From: JBMOPD01 sp049323615
Lineage (GTDB): Bacteria > Bacillota > Desulfotomaculia > Desulfotomaculales > Desulfocucumaceae
Assembly (NCBI GenBank): GCA_049323615.1
Contig: JBMOPD010000007.1
Location: forward strand, 32,756 to 96,755
Length of the DNA: 64,000 nt
Direction: 5' to 3'
The notes beneath the pieces were generated by a model, which was not told the origin of the DNA, made no database searches, and was given only the letters and a program-made list of their open reading frames with translations. The first letter of the stretch is position 1; each line of letters begins with the position of its first letter. Made by a program: the position numbers and the translations under genes. Positions 1-8,829 of this stretch are shown one piece after another.

Positions 1-843
1 GGTAAAGAAAAGGTTGCTGAAATTATTCATGAGTATAGTAGTAGAAGTAAAAATCCCTTTATTAAAATAAATTGTGCGGCGATACCTGAAACCTTAATGG
101 AAGCAGAACTTTTCGGATATGAAGATGGTGCTTTTACGGGAGCTAAAACAGGGGGAAAAATCGGCCTTTTTGAAGTGGCAAGAAACGGTACTATACTACT
201 AGATGAAATTGGGGAGATTCCATTAGGTTTACAAAGTAAGTTGCTCCGTGTTTTGCAGGAAAAAGAATTTTATAAAATAAATGGGATAAAACCCATAAAA
301 CTAAAGGCCAGGATAATTGCTTCCACTAACAGGGACTTGAAAACTATGGTTGAACAAAAGTTATTTAGAGAAGATCTATACTACAGGCTTAATGTAGTTC
401 CAATTTACATACCTCCCTTGAGAGAAAGGAGAGAAGATATAGAGATTCTTGTAAACCATTTCCTTAGGATATTTAACGAAAATTATAATAAAGAAATTAC
501 TATTTCGCCTGAAGTCCTTTCAATTTTAAGGGCTTATGGCTGGCCTGGAAATATAAGGGAATTAATGAACCTGATAGAAAGAATAGTTATAACAACAAAA
601 AATAATATTATAAGAAAGGATGACCTTCCCGAACAATACAGGAATTCTATTGAATTGAATAACACTAATAATTTAGACGAAGTAACACCCTTATATGAAG
701 CAATTGACAGATTGGAAAGGAATATGCTAGAAAATGCCTTAAAAAAAGGAAAAACTATCCGGGGAGCAGCAAAAATACTGAAAATCAACCCGTCTACGAT
801 GCTTAGAAAAGTAAAAAAATTAAATGTCACCATAAACATATAA
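1..843 (+). CDS. Sigma-54-dependent transcriptional activator (C-terminal part, truncated by window edge)
   Basis: The reading frame is open from base 1, so the N-terminal sensor domain and most of Walker A lie outside the window; the first visible residues GKEK are the end of the Walker A loop. The AAA+ core is clear: the GAFTGA sigma-54 contact loop near codons 44-49, Walker B (ILLDEIGE) near codons 67-74, and the arginine-finger region REDLYYRLN. A Fis-type helix-turn-helix closes the protein (GKTIRGAAKILKINPSTMLRK). The family binds upstream activator sites and uses ATP hydrolysis to open sigma-54 promoters. A consensus sigma-54 promoter lies only about 200 bp downstream, so this protein very probably drives the symporter-nitrilase operon. 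What it senses cannot be seen here. Confidence 0.95.
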   Translation, partial: GKEKVAEIIHEYSSRSKNPFIKINCAAIPETLMEAELFGYEDGAFTGAKTGGKIGLFEVARNGTILLDEIGEIPLGLQSKLLRVLQEKEFYKINGIKPIKLKARIIASTNRDLKTMVEQKLFREDLYYRLNVVPIYIPPLRERREDIEILVNHFLRIFNENYNKEITISPEVLSILRAYGWPGNIRELMNLIERIVITTKNNIIRKDDLPEQYRNSIELNNTNNLDEVTPLYEAIDRLERNMLENALKKGKTIRGAAKILKINPSTMLRKVKKLNVTINI

Positions 844-847
844 GAGT

Positions 848-884
848 GTTGCTATATAGCATCATGACGTTGCTGTTAAGCAAC
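848..884. promoter_or_regulatory. Two candidate upstream activator sites, GTTGC-N6-GCAAC type
   Basis: GTTGC-TATATA-GCATC (848-863) and GTTGC-TGTTAA-GCAAC (869-884) are dyads of the same 16-bp design with centres exactly 21 bp apart, two helical turns. A third copy lies at 985-1000. The second copy also forms the stem of the terminator of the preceding gene. Inferred to be binding sites of the adjacent sigma-54 activator. Confidence 0.55.
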
Positions 885-893
885 GCTTTTTTG
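868..893 (+). terminator. Intrinsic terminator after the sigma-54 activator
   Basis: A 7-bp stem CGTTGCT/AGCAACG (868-874/879-885) with loop GTTA is followed by C and six T. It sits 24 bp after the stop codon of the activator gene. Confidence 0.8.
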
Positions 894-984
894 TTTATAT
901 AAATATATTATATTTCAGCCGGAAAGCCGTTATATGGCGGGAGCAAAACAACAAAACCGGGGTAATCAAAAAGGAGCCGCACTC

Positions 985-1000
985 GTTGCCATTTTGCAAC
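985..1000. promoter_or_regulatory. Third GTTGC-N6-GCAAC site (candidate promoter-proximal UAS)
   Basis: GTTGC-CATTTT-GCAAC is a perfect dyad centred about 50 bp upstream of the -24 element, a usual position for an enhancer site of a sigma-54 activator. It matches the two dyads at 848-884 in arm sequence and spacing. Its centre is 116 bp (about 11 turns) from the middle copy. Confidence 0.55.
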
Positions 1001-1040
1001 ACCAGATAGTAATTACCCTAAATATCTTAATTTTATTAAA

Positions 1041-1055
1041 TGGCACAATATTTGC
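1041..1055 (+). promoter_or_regulatory. Sigma-54 (-24/-12) promoter
   Basis: TGGCAC-AATAT-TTGC is an exact match to the sigma-54 consensus TGGCAC-N5-TTGC. It lies 66 bp upstream of the first gene of the symporter-nitrilase operon and directly downstream of a gene for a sigma-54 activator. Confidence 0.9.
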
Positions 1056-1121
1056 GAAAAAGGATTTAAGGAAGCAGCACCCTGCTCTCTGCCAAAATAA
1101 ATAAGATTGGAGGTGATTTTT

Positions 1122-1400
1122 GTGCCCAACAAAGATGATGTTGTTAAAGCTCCTTACTCCCAATTTAAGTTTACTACTAAAGGAGCAATCCTTACATCAG
1201 TCATAGCTTTGGCTTATATTGGAACATGGCTCCCTCATTTCGGCATATTTAACAGTCTGGTCTGGATTGGCCCATTCACGCTACCTATGTTATGGATTTT
1301 AGCATTGAATATTGTTACAACACTGGGGGTTCTTGCTATTTACAAGTTTTATTTTAAGCCGTTTTTTGAGAAATATGAGAATAGCCATCAGCCGCTATAA
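1122..1400 (+). CDS. Small two-helix membrane protein accompanying the symporter (DUF3311-like)
   Basis: A 92-residue protein with two hydrophobic segments, roughly residues 20-40 and 52-75, and a charged C-terminus. The GTG at 1122 is chosen as start because GGAGGTGA lies five bases upstream; an in-frame TTG at 1107 precedes that site and is unlikely. Its phrase GPFTLPMLWILAL resembles the short membrane proteins (DUF3311/DUF485 type) often encoded just before sodium:solute symporters, where they are thought to act as a small subunit. It is the first gene behind the sigma-54 promoter and lies 21 bp before the symporter. Family assignment is tentative; the membrane nature is clear. Confidence 0.7.
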   Translation: MPNKDDVVKAPYSQFKFTTKGAILTSVIALAYIGTWLPHFGIFNSLVWIGPFTLPMLWILALNIVTTLGVLAIYKFYFKPFFEKYENSHQPL

Positions 1401-1421
1401 CTGCCAAAAGGAGTTTTGAAA

Positions 1422-2951
1422 ATGGATATAAGTACGTTGACGCTTTTAGTTGTTGGAGTAGTCCTGGGCTTTCTTGCCTTAATAAGTTACCTGGCATCAA
1501 AGTATTCTTTGCCTACACCAAACGATTTTTACCTGGCCGGTCGTACTCTTGGAACACCTATACTGTTAATGAATATGGGGGCCACCTACTTCAGCGCTTG
1601 GACAATTTTAGGCGCAGTAGGCTCCTTTTATCGTTCAGGAGTGAGTTTCATGGTTTTTCCGGCCTGGACCATAATTCACGCCGTCCTTATTTGGGTTTTG
1701 GGAGTAAGAATATGGCTGCTGGGCAAAAAGAAAGGGTTTATTACACCCGGTGACATGATGGAGGATTATTACGGAAGTCCTGTTTTAAGAGTGCTGTTCG
1801 CCGTCCTTGGTATCATAGCTCTGGTTCCTTACATGCTGATTCAAGTTACGGGAGGCGCTTTGACCTTTGAAGCCTTAACAAAGGGAGAAATATCTTACGG
1901 CATGGGAGTTATTATTACTTCCGTTTTAGTTTGTATATTTGTTATTATCGCGGGATTCAGGGGAACAGCCTGGACGGATACCGCAATGGGCATTTTCTTT
2001 GGTACAACTCTGTTAGGAATAGCTGTTTATTTTATAAACCATGCAGGTGGACTTGGGGCTTTAAAGACAGTTGCTGATGTTAATAGTTCAGTACTGATCA
2101 GTAACTGTCAATGGAAGGGGACAATGGGCACAGCTACGGGCCTGTTATTAGGGTTTATCATTATGCCTCACATGTGGCAAAAATACTATGCGGCCAGATC
2201 CCCGCGTGTCCTTGCGCAAGTATCAATTTTTACGCCATTTTGGAACTCATGGCTAATGGCAATCGTACCCTTCTTTATAGGAGTTTTGTCCCATGTGCCC
2301 GGCCTTGTACCCGGACTTACCGTTAAAAATAGTGATACCATAGTTCCTTTGTTTTTCGCCCATTATTCACCCGTTTTCGGTACCTTTGTCGCAGCGGCAA
2401 TATTAACATTTGCCATCTCGACCATAAATTCCCAACTACTAACATCCAGCAGTTTAATCACCCAGGATATCTATACCAGGTTTTTTAATAAAAACAGCTC
2501 TGAAAAACAGATAACTTTAATAGGGAAATTTGTAGTGGTCATACTTACCGGCATAATTCTGGGGCTTGCCTTCACGCCCGGAGGGGCTGGTTACCTGATT
2601 CCGGTGGCAAACCTGGGTTTTGCCATAGGTATTCAACTTTTACCCGCATCTCTTGGGCCACTGTACTGGCCCCGCGGAACAAAGGAGGGGGCTATTGCAA
2701 GTATTATAGCGGGTGAGATTGTGGTTATTATTTCACAATTCATTCTGCCTTTTGGCATTCACCCGACTGTAAATGGCTTAATTGCCGCTTCGGTGACATA
2801 TTATATTGTAAGTAAATTAACAAAGCCGATTCCCTACGAAAAACAACTTGAATACCACGGCTACCTTACCGAATCCCTATGCGGCGAGAATGCCATTTCA
2901 GTTAAAACAGCTATTTCAACTCAGATAAGCGGAGGAACGTCTAATGTTTAA
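1422..2951 (+). CDS. Sodium:solute symporter (SSS family)
   Basis: A 509-residue membrane protein with about 13 hydrophobic helices. SSS features include the N-terminal DFYLAGRTLG segment, MNMGATYFSAWTILGAVG in the first core helix, and the later AISTINSQLLTSSSLITQDIY segment, which carries the serines and threonines that usually coordinate sodium. ATG at 1422 is preferred over TTG at 1416 because AAAGGAG lies eight bases upstream of it. The stop overlaps the nitrilase start by 8 bp, so the two are translationally coupled. Context suggests import of a nitrile, amide or the derived carboxylate; the substrate cannot be read from the sequence. Confidence 0.9.
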   Translation: MDISTLTLLVVGVVLGFLALISYLASKYSLPTPNDFYLAGRTLGTPILLMNMGATYFSAWTILGAVGSFYRSGVSFMVFPAWTIIHAVLIWVLGVRIWLLGKKKGFITPGDMMEDYYGSPVLRVLFAVLGIIALVPYMLIQVTGGALTFEALTKGEISYGMGVIITSVLVCIFVIIAGFRGTAWTDTAMGIFFGTTLLGIAVYFINHAGGLGALKTVADVNSSVLISNCQWKGTMGTATGLLLGFIIMPHMWQKYYAARSPRVLAQVSIFTPFWNSWLMAIVPFFIGVLSHVPGLVPGLTVKNSDTIVPLFFAHYSPVFGTFVAAAILTFAISTINSQLLTSSSLITQDIYTRFFNKNSSEKQITLIGKFVVVILTGIILGLAFTPGGAGYLIPVANLGFAIGIQLLPASLGPLYWPRGTKEGAIASIIAGEIVVIISQFILPFGIHPTVNGLIAASVTYYIVSKLTKPIPYEKQLEYHGYLTESLCGENAISVKTAISTQISGGTSNV

Positions 2952-3990
2952 TCAGCAAAAATTTACTGCGGCTGTAGCCCAAATATCACCCGTATTCCCA
3001 TTGAACAAGAAGGCATCCACAGATAAAGCCTGTGAATTTATTAATGAAGCAGCAAAAAAAGGAGCAAAGGTTATTGTTTTCCCGGAATGCTATCTCCCTA
3101 CCTACCCCAACTGGTCGATAGACCTTTCAAATCCCAACGAATGGGCATTAAATTTAAGAAATTTGACTTATAATTCCGTGGAAGTGGACGGCCCGGAAAT
3201 TTCAAGGATCGGGGATACAGCCAGAAAATCCGGCATTTACGTGGTTATCGGTATTAACGAAAGGCAGAAGCCCTATGACGGGGTGTTATACAATTCACTG
3301 GTATTTATAGGTAATGACGGGAATGTGCACCTGACGCACCGTAAAGTATTTCCTTCAAACAGAGAGAAGGTCTTTCACCGGAGGGGTGACGGGACGACAT
3401 TAAAGGTACTAGAAACACCTTTTGGTAGGCTGGGTGGACTTATTTGCTACGAACATCTTCAGCCCCTACTCAAGTACGCCTTGATTTCCCAGGGAGAGCA
3501 AATACATTGCGCATCGTGGCCGGGGTGGCCAAATTTCCCGGGTGGGAGAAGCAATATACATATAATCGATATAGCATCCAGGCAATATGCGCTTGAAGGA
3601 CAAAACTTTGTTTTAATTTCCTCCCTTTATATATCCCCCGAAGACGGTGAGAAGGCTGGTTTCGGAAACGCAAGCTGGTCATTCTTTGGCGGAAGCGGGA
3701 TAATCAACCCCAGCGGTGAGTATATTGCAGGGCCGGTGTACGACAAAGAGGATATCATATACGGCGAGATCGACTTAGGCCTTATTCCCCTTAGAAAAGC
3801 AGCCGTAGACACCACCGGACGGGATGCCAGATGGAATATAATAAACCTGAATATTAACGCCCGTGAAGAACAACCGATAAATTATAGCTCTAAAATGCCA
3901 AAGCAAGAGAACATAAGTGAAATAGTAGATAACTTGAAAAAAATAACATCAATGCTGGGGAATATTTTGGAGCAAACCAATAACAGTTAA
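2944..3990 (+). CDS. Nitrilase (carbon-nitrogen hydrolase family)
   Basis: A 348-residue member of the nitrilase superfamily. The catalytic triad is visible: Glu48 in FPECYLP, Lys134 in HRKVFPS and Cys169 in GGLICYEH, with the extra conserved Glu141 nearby. The stretch around Cys169, followed by LKYALISQGEQIH and WPGWP, is typical of true nitrilases (EC 3.5.5.1), which convert nitriles to carboxylate plus ammonia, rather than of amidases or N-carbamoylases. It is the last gene of the sigma-54 controlled operon and is followed by a strong terminator. Whether it prefers aromatic or aliphatic nitriles is not decidable here. Confidence 0.92.
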   Translation: MFNQQKFTAAVAQISPVFPLNKKASTDKACEFINEAAKKGAKVIVFPECYLPTYPNWSIDLSNPNEWALNLRNLTYNSVEVDGPEISRIGDTARKSGIYVVIGINERQKPYDGVLYNSLVFIGNDGNVHLTHRKVFPSNREKVFHRRGDGTTLKVLETPFGRLGGLICYEHLQPLLKYALISQGEQIHCASWPGWPNFPGGRSNIHIIDIASRQYALEGQNFVLISSLYISPEDGEKAGFGNASWSFFGGSGIINPSGEYIAGPVYDKEDIIYGEIDLGLIPLRKAAVDTTGRDARWNIINLNINAREEQPINYSSKMPKQENISEIVDNLKKITSMLGNILEQTNNS

Positions 3991-4070
3991 GGTTAAGGAA
4001 AGCCGGCTACTTCTCCGGAAGAGCCACAGGGATCCCGTTTTATAAATCCCAGTTTCCCCCAAAATATTAA

Positions 4071-4099
4071 GGGGCTGACTTGGAAGTCGGCCCCTTTTT
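4071..4099 (+). terminator. Intrinsic terminator after the nitrilase operon
   Basis: An 11-bp stem (GGGGCTGACTT/AAGTCGGCCCC, one wobble pair) with a GG loop is followed by TTTTT. It may also serve the convergent DoxX gene on the other strand. Confidence 0.85.
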
Positions 4100-4208
4100 C
4101 GTATCGTAATAAAATATTACTGATTTAAAGATATTTTTTAATACTTTAGTGGTGCAAAGCTCCCGCCAATAGATATGACTGAAAATGGAATGCTGCCCTG
4201 TTTTGGGC

Positions 4209-4739
4209 TTACTCGGAAGCCAAAGCTGACTCGCCTGATATTGCAGTTTTACCCCTGATACGTTTGTAATAATGTATCAGCCAGCGGTCGATACCATAGT
4301 GGTAAGCCGCCGGCCCCGCAATCAGAAGTATAATAGCCACAGTGTACATTACCGGGTTGCTACTGGCGCTTCCCGCCAGCATATAATTAAGGTTCATGAA
4401 GGCGCCGACTATCAAGGAAAAGACTGTCAATGTCCCCAGAATCAAAGCAATTCCCGTCAAAATTTCACCGAAAACCACCACCTTGGCAAACCAGGCATAA
4501 TGCTCCCCATCCAGCAGGCCCTGGATAAAAGCCTTATACCACCCGTACTTTATAGCCGGCGTGCTGTTAGGTAAGGCCCCCACCGCTTTGGCCCAATAAC
4601 CTTTTAAGGCAGCTCCGCTAGCCATCCAATTTGGGTCGGAAATTTTATGCAAACCAGCCTGCAGCCATTGCCATCCTATCCAAATCCTCAGTAAAGTCCA
4701 AACTACACTAAAACGGTTGCTCCGCAAAATACCAAGCAA
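4209..4739 (-). CDS. DoxX-family membrane protein
   Basis: A 176-residue protein with four to five hydrophobic helices. WTLLRIWIGWQWLQAGLHKI near the N-terminus is the DoxX signature, and the later GEILTGIALILGTLT and MNLNYMLAG segments also fit. In some organisms the family is the quinone-side subunit of thiosulfate oxidation; in most bacteria its role is unknown. The TTG start is supported by a GGGGGAG motif seven bases upstream. It stands alone between the nitrilase terminator and a two-component pair. Confidence 0.8.
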   Translation of the reverse strand: MLGILRSNRFSVVWTLLRIWIGWQWLQAGLHKISDPNWMASGAALKGYWAKAVGALPNSTPAIKYGWYKAFIQGLLDGEHYAWFAKVVVFGEILTGIALILGTLTVFSLIVGAFMNLNYMLAGSASSNPVMYTVAIILLIAGPAAYHYGIDRWLIHYYKRIRGKTAISGESALASE

Positions 4740-4882
4740 GTATGACTCCCCCCCTTTGTTATCAATTACTTATCTCAACTATAAATCATGGCGGGAGTCA
4801 TTCCTATCAATCCCCGGCCTTATTTTAACCTGGGGTATACACCCTAAGGTGAGATGCCTACCGCTATCCACCGGTACACATT

Positions 4883-5554
4883 TCAGTCACCCAACTCTTC
4901 CAGGCTTAACAGGCCACTTTTGATGGCGTATTTGACCAGATCCACCCGATCGTGGATGCCGAGCTTTTGCATCAAGTTGGCCCGGTGCGCCTGGACTGTT
5001 TTCACGCTGATATAAAGGCGCTGGGCAATCTCGACGTTAGTCAGCCCCTTGGCTACCAGCCTTAATATCTCCCTTTCCCGCTGGGTAAGTTTATGGCCGC
5101 CCTCTAACCGCCTATACTCTTCAGCTACCTCTTCTTTCTGCAAGCGATCCACTACCCGCCTGGTAATAGCCGGGTCCAGATAACCCTCCCCCCGGGTCAC
5201 CAGGCGAATAGCTTTTACCAGTTCCGCCACCCCGGCCCTTTTGAGTACATATCCTGCTGCCCCTGCTTTCAGCGCCTGTATTACCATCTTTTCTTCATCG
5301 AACATGCTAAGGATAATAATTTTTATGCCGGGAATAGATTCCCGCAGCGCGCGCGTCGCTTCTACGCCACTCATGTTTTGCAGGCGCAGGTCCATAATCA
5401 CAACCTGGGGGCCGGTCCTGGCCGCCACCTCGACGACCTCTTCCCCATGGTCAGCTTCTCCCACTATTTCGATATCTCCTTCAGCCGCCAGGAGGACTTT
5501 TAAGCCCTCCCTTACAACCGCATGGTCATCCACCAACATAACCCTGATGGTCAA
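4883..5554 (-). CDS. NarL/FixJ-type response regulator
   Basis: A 223-residue protein with a receiver domain (residues 1-120; acidic pocket Asp9/Asp10, phosphoacceptor Asp55 in VVIMDLR, Lys near 105) and a C-terminal LuxR-type HTH (about 154-215, KLTQREREILRLVAKGLTN). It starts with TTG, supported by GGGGGAG five bases upstream, and overlaps the 3' end of the kinase gene by 29 bp, so both come from one message. It should bind DNA after phosphorylation by that kinase. Targets are not evident. Confidence 0.93.
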   Translation of the reverse strand: MTIRVMLVDDHAVVREGLKVLLAAEGDIEIVGEADHGEEVVEVAARTGPQVVIMDLRLQNMSGVEATRALRESIPGIKIIILSMFDEEKMVIQALKAGAAGYVLKRAGVAELVKAIRLVTRGEGYLDPAITRRVVDRLQKEEVAEEYRRLEGGHKLTQREREILRLVAKGLTNVEIAQRLYISVKTVQAHRANLMQKLGIHDRVDLVKYAIKSGLLSLEELGD

Positions 5555-7001
5555 GGTTACTCCCCCCTGCTAAAACTTCGTAGGGCAACCATAAAACAAC
5601 CTCCGTGCCTTGCCCAGGAACGCTTTTGATATCCACCCAACCCCCCGCTAAGGCTGCCCGCTCACGCAGATTAAGAATTCCCAGGCCCCGGGAAGAAATG
5701 TTTCCCGGAACAAAGCCCACTCCGTTATCCCGGATGGCCAGCCGTAAGCCGATGGGTCCTGAATCAAGTTCCACCTCTACCCTTTTGGCCGATGCATGAC
5801 GACGGATGTTGCTTAAAATCTCGGCTGCCATGTGGTAAAAGTGTTCCCGCTGGGTGGCTGTCATGGTCTTCTTCTGACTGCCCCGGCGGCGAAAATCCGG
5901 TATCAGCCTGGTGGTAGCTGTAAAATCAGCCAGCAGGTCCTCAATAATAACGACAGGGTTCTCCGGTAAACTGGAAGAAAACTTTAGCTCCTGCAAATAA
6001 TGACGCAGTTCGGAAATAATGGCATCGGCCCGCCCTCTCAGCTCTTTAAGCCTGCTCGCACAGGCATCGGAATCCTTTTTTAATAAACTCAAAGCGTAAT
6101 CCAACCCTAAGGCCAGGCCGTAAATAGCCTGGATTGCGCCATCGTGCAAATCCCGCCGGATACGCTCCTTTTCCAGCCAGATAAGCTCCCGCTGCTGAAA
6201 AGCCTCCAGCCGGTTCCTGTTTTCTATCTCGTATAAATCCAGACTGCGGATAACAAAGTAGACCATGAAAACTCCTGCTGTAGCCCGTAATAACTGAACC
6301 GGTAAGCCTAAATTCAGAACCAGGGATGTATTAAGAAAACTGGCCAAGGGAAAAGAAGCCGGAGGAACCACCAGACCCCCGGCGAAAGCATAAAAGGCAA
6401 AGATTAAGGAAGCACCAAAAAGGCTGCGTTCCAGAGGAGGATATTTCAGTTCCCGAATTTCATGCCGTTGGAAATAAAAGCCGAGGGAAGTCAGGATGGC
6501 CCCGGGGAATGCCAACAGGTAACGGGAAGCAATTTCGGCAACACCAAGCCATTCCGCTGGCGGAGTTGAGTCGGTCGGGTACCTAAAGATAAAAATCCAG
6601 ATCCACAAACCAAATAAAGAAGCAGGCAACCACCGCAACCATCGCGGCCAACCCCGGATGCTGACCAGGAGGGTACTGCCAAAAGTAAAAAGAAAAGCAA
6701 AAGAAACGGCAATCAGGATTGCATGACTGCCGTTTAATACAGCGCCCCTAAGAGTTTCCCATCCTCCCACTTCCAAGCTGGGGGGAAAAAAAATATAAGC
6801 CCATTCAGCGATACCGTGGATTAGGCCAAAGCCAGCCAGAAACGGCAGGTGCCGGCCCAGGTGGAAGGTGCTGGGGCGCCTGACATGAAAGGCAATACTA
6901 AAACCCATAAGAAAAAAGGCCAGGCCATAGATAAAAAAAACAAGAAACCAGTTATGACTTAAAAAACTCCGTACGGCACCTTCCAATGTCTTCACCCCCA
7001 A
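5526..7001 (-). CDS. Membrane sensor histidine kinase (HisKA_3 type)
   Basis: A 491-residue kinase. The first ~250 residues hold about seven hydrophobic helices and no large extracytoplasmic loop, which suggests sensing within or at the membrane. A short linker leads to the HisKA_3 dimerisation helix with phospho-acceptor His286 (RRDLHDGAIQAIYG), then a HATPase domain with an N-box (EILSNIRRHA), the G1 box DNGVGF and RGLGILNLRERA. It is the partner of the LuxR-type regulator downstream. TTG at 7001 is likely; GTG at 6995 is possible. The 229 bp upstream (7002-7230) show no gene. Confidence 0.92.
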   Translation of the reverse strand: MGVKTLEGAVRSFLSHNWFLVFFIYGLAFFLMGFSIAFHVRRPSTFHLGRHLPFLAGFGLIHGIAEWAYIFFPPSLEVGGWETLRGAVLNGSHAILIAVSFAFLFTFGSTLLVSIRGWPRWLRWLPASLFGLWIWIFIFRYPTDSTPPAEWLGVAEIASRYLLAFPGAILTSLGFYFQRHEIRELKYPPLERSLFGASLIFAFYAFAGGLVVPPASFPLASFLNTSLVLNLGLPVQLLRATAGVFMVYFVIRSLDLYEIENRNRLEAFQQRELIWLEKERIRRDLHDGAIQAIYGLALGLDYALSLLKKDSDACASRLKELRGRADAIISELRHYLQELKFSSSLPENPVVIIEDLLADFTATTRLIPDFRRRGSQKKTMTATQREHFYHMAAEILSNIRRHASAKRVEVELDSGPIGLRLAIRDNGVGFVPGNISSRGLGILNLRERAALAGGWVDIKSVPGQGTEVVLWLPYEVLAGGSNLDHQGYVGG

Positions 7002-7230
7002 GATTTGCTTCTCCCGCTTCGATACTTGACCTATGAATCTTCGGCAGACAAATACCCCAGAGGCTGAAGTTTAACAATAGTTTAGTCAAATCTGTATTTT
7101 CCGTCAATTACCGGAGGCCAAGTTCTGTTATCGGACTTTGGTTCCTATGTCTAAAGGGCGCTGGTTGTTCATCTCTCCCCACTTGCCCGGGGGCTTCCGA
7201 CGAGGGCGTATCCGAACCTGGTGTTGTAAA

Positions 7231-8829
7231 TCAAAGGGATGCATCTGGGGCCGGGCCGCCCCCTTTGCTACCCTGGTTCATCAGGTGGGCGTACCTGGCC
7301 TTTTCTTTCTGCCTGGCCTCCTCCACCTTTTTCCTGGAAAGCGGGAGAATAAGCGGAATGGTTAAAAAAGCGATCAGGGCGCTGACCAGCAGGGCGTCCG
7401 CGATGCCCATGACCATGGCCTGCTTCTGCACCACCATGTTCATGTACCCCAGCGCCGCGGCGTCACCGTTTCCGGGACCGGTAAAGGTGTTGGCCAGGGA
7501 ATTGAGCCGGTGGTAGGTCTCCACCGCCGCCGGGGAAGTCCAGTTTACCCCGTCGGCCAGCCAGGCCGCGTGATAGACCTGCCTGTTCAGCATGACATAG
7601 GTCATGTAGGCAATCCCCAGGGAGGCCGAGATCTGCCTGACCAGGTTGTTAATGGCCGATGCCTGGCCCACCAGCAGCGGCGGAATGGTGTTCATGCCGG
7701 CGGTGGATATGGGCATCATGCCCAGGCCCAGGCCAACCGCCCTCAGCACCAGCAGGATCTGCAGGGAACGGTAGCTGGTCTCCAGGGTGATAAAACTCAG
7801 CATGTAGGTGAAGAAGCCGGCTATGGCTATTCCCACCAGGCCCAGGGGCAGGGCGCCGATCTTGTCAAACAGCCGGCCGCTGATGGGCATCATAAAGCCG
7901 GTGACCAGGGCCATGGGCATTATTAAAAGGCCGGTCTGCATGGGGGTAAGTCCCTGCAGGCTCTGGCAATACAGGGGCACCAGGAATATGGCGGCAAACA
8001 TGGCGATAGTTAAAAAACTGGTGGCGGCGATGCTGGCGCTGAAGACCGGGTTTTTAAAAAGCTTGATATCCAGCATGGGATAGGGGACTTGCAGTTCCCA
8101 GAGGCAGAAAAGGAGCAGAAAAAAACCGGCCAGGGTAAACAGGGTGACTATATACTGGGAAGTCCAGCCCTCCTTTTGTCCCTGACTTAAAGCCAGCAGG
8201 AGGGAAAAAAGCCCGGCGCTGGACAGTATGCTGCCCAGAACATCAAATTTCAGGCCTTTAATCAACGGAGTCTCGTCAATCATGGCATATGAAAGAATAA
8301 CGGCAATGATTCCCACCGGTATGTTGATGGTGAAAATAAGGTGCCAGCTGTAATGGTCCACCAGGTAACCGCCCAGGGTGGGACCGACGGCAGGGGCCAT
8401 GGTGGCGGCAATGCCCCACATGCCCATGGCCATCCCCATTTTCTGCCGGGGTACCATCCTGAAAATAATGGACATGCTCAGTGGAATGAGCATTCCCCCG
8501 CCCAGGGCCTGGACCACCCGGAAAGCCACCAGGGAGTCGTTGTTCCAGGCTATACCGCAGAGGGCCGATCCCAGTGTGAAGGCTATCAGGGCATATATGT
8601 ATACCCTCTTGTAGCCGAACCTGTCTCCCAGGTAGCCCGTGACGGGCACCACGACCCCGGAGGTAAGCAGGTAGGCCGTCATCACCCACTGGATATCGTC
8701 CGGGGTTACCCCGAAAATGGACATCAGCCTGGGCAGGGCCACATTGACAATGCTTCCGTCCAGTATGGCCATAAAAGCCCCGAACACCAGCACAAACAGT
8801 CCTGCCCAGGGAAAGGGGCGGTCATTCAT
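7231..8829 (-). CDS. MFS multidrug transporter, DHA2 (EmrB/QacA) family
   Basis: A 532-residue transporter with 14 predicted helices. The DHA2 motif LDGSIVNVALP lies in helix 1, GDRFGYKR in the first cytoplasmic loop, and the GPTLGGYLVDH drug-proton antiport motif in helix 5. Its start codon overlaps the stop of the upstream membrane fusion protein gene. It is the last gene of a three-gene operon (MFP, mini-MFP, MFS) and should export drugs or toxic organic compounds by proton antiport. Confidence 0.93.
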   Translation of the reverse strand: MNDRPFPWAGLFVLVFGAFMAILDGSIVNVALPRLMSIFGVTPDDIQWVMTAYLLTSGVVVPVTGYLGDRFGYKRVYIYALIAFTLGSALCGIAWNNDSLVAFRVVQALGGGMLIPLSMSIIFRMVPRQKMGMAMGMWGIAATMAPAVGPTLGGYLVDHYSWHLIFTINIPVGIIAVILSYAMIDETPLIKGLKFDVLGSILSSAGLFSLLLALSQGQKEGWTSQYIVTLFTLAGFFLLLFCLWELQVPYPMLDIKLFKNPVFSASIAATSFLTIAMFAAIFLVPLYCQSLQGLTPMQTGLLIMPMALVTGFMMPISGRLFDKIGALPLGLVGIAIAGFFTYMLSFITLETSYRSLQILLVLRAVGLGLGMMPISTAGMNTIPPLLVGQASAINNLVRQISASLGIAYMTYVMLNRQVYHAAWLADGVNWTSPAAVETYHRLNSLANTFTGPGNGDAAALGYMNMVVQKQAMVMGIADALLVSALIAFLTIPLILPLSRKKVEEARQKEKARYAHLMNQGSKGGGPAPDASL

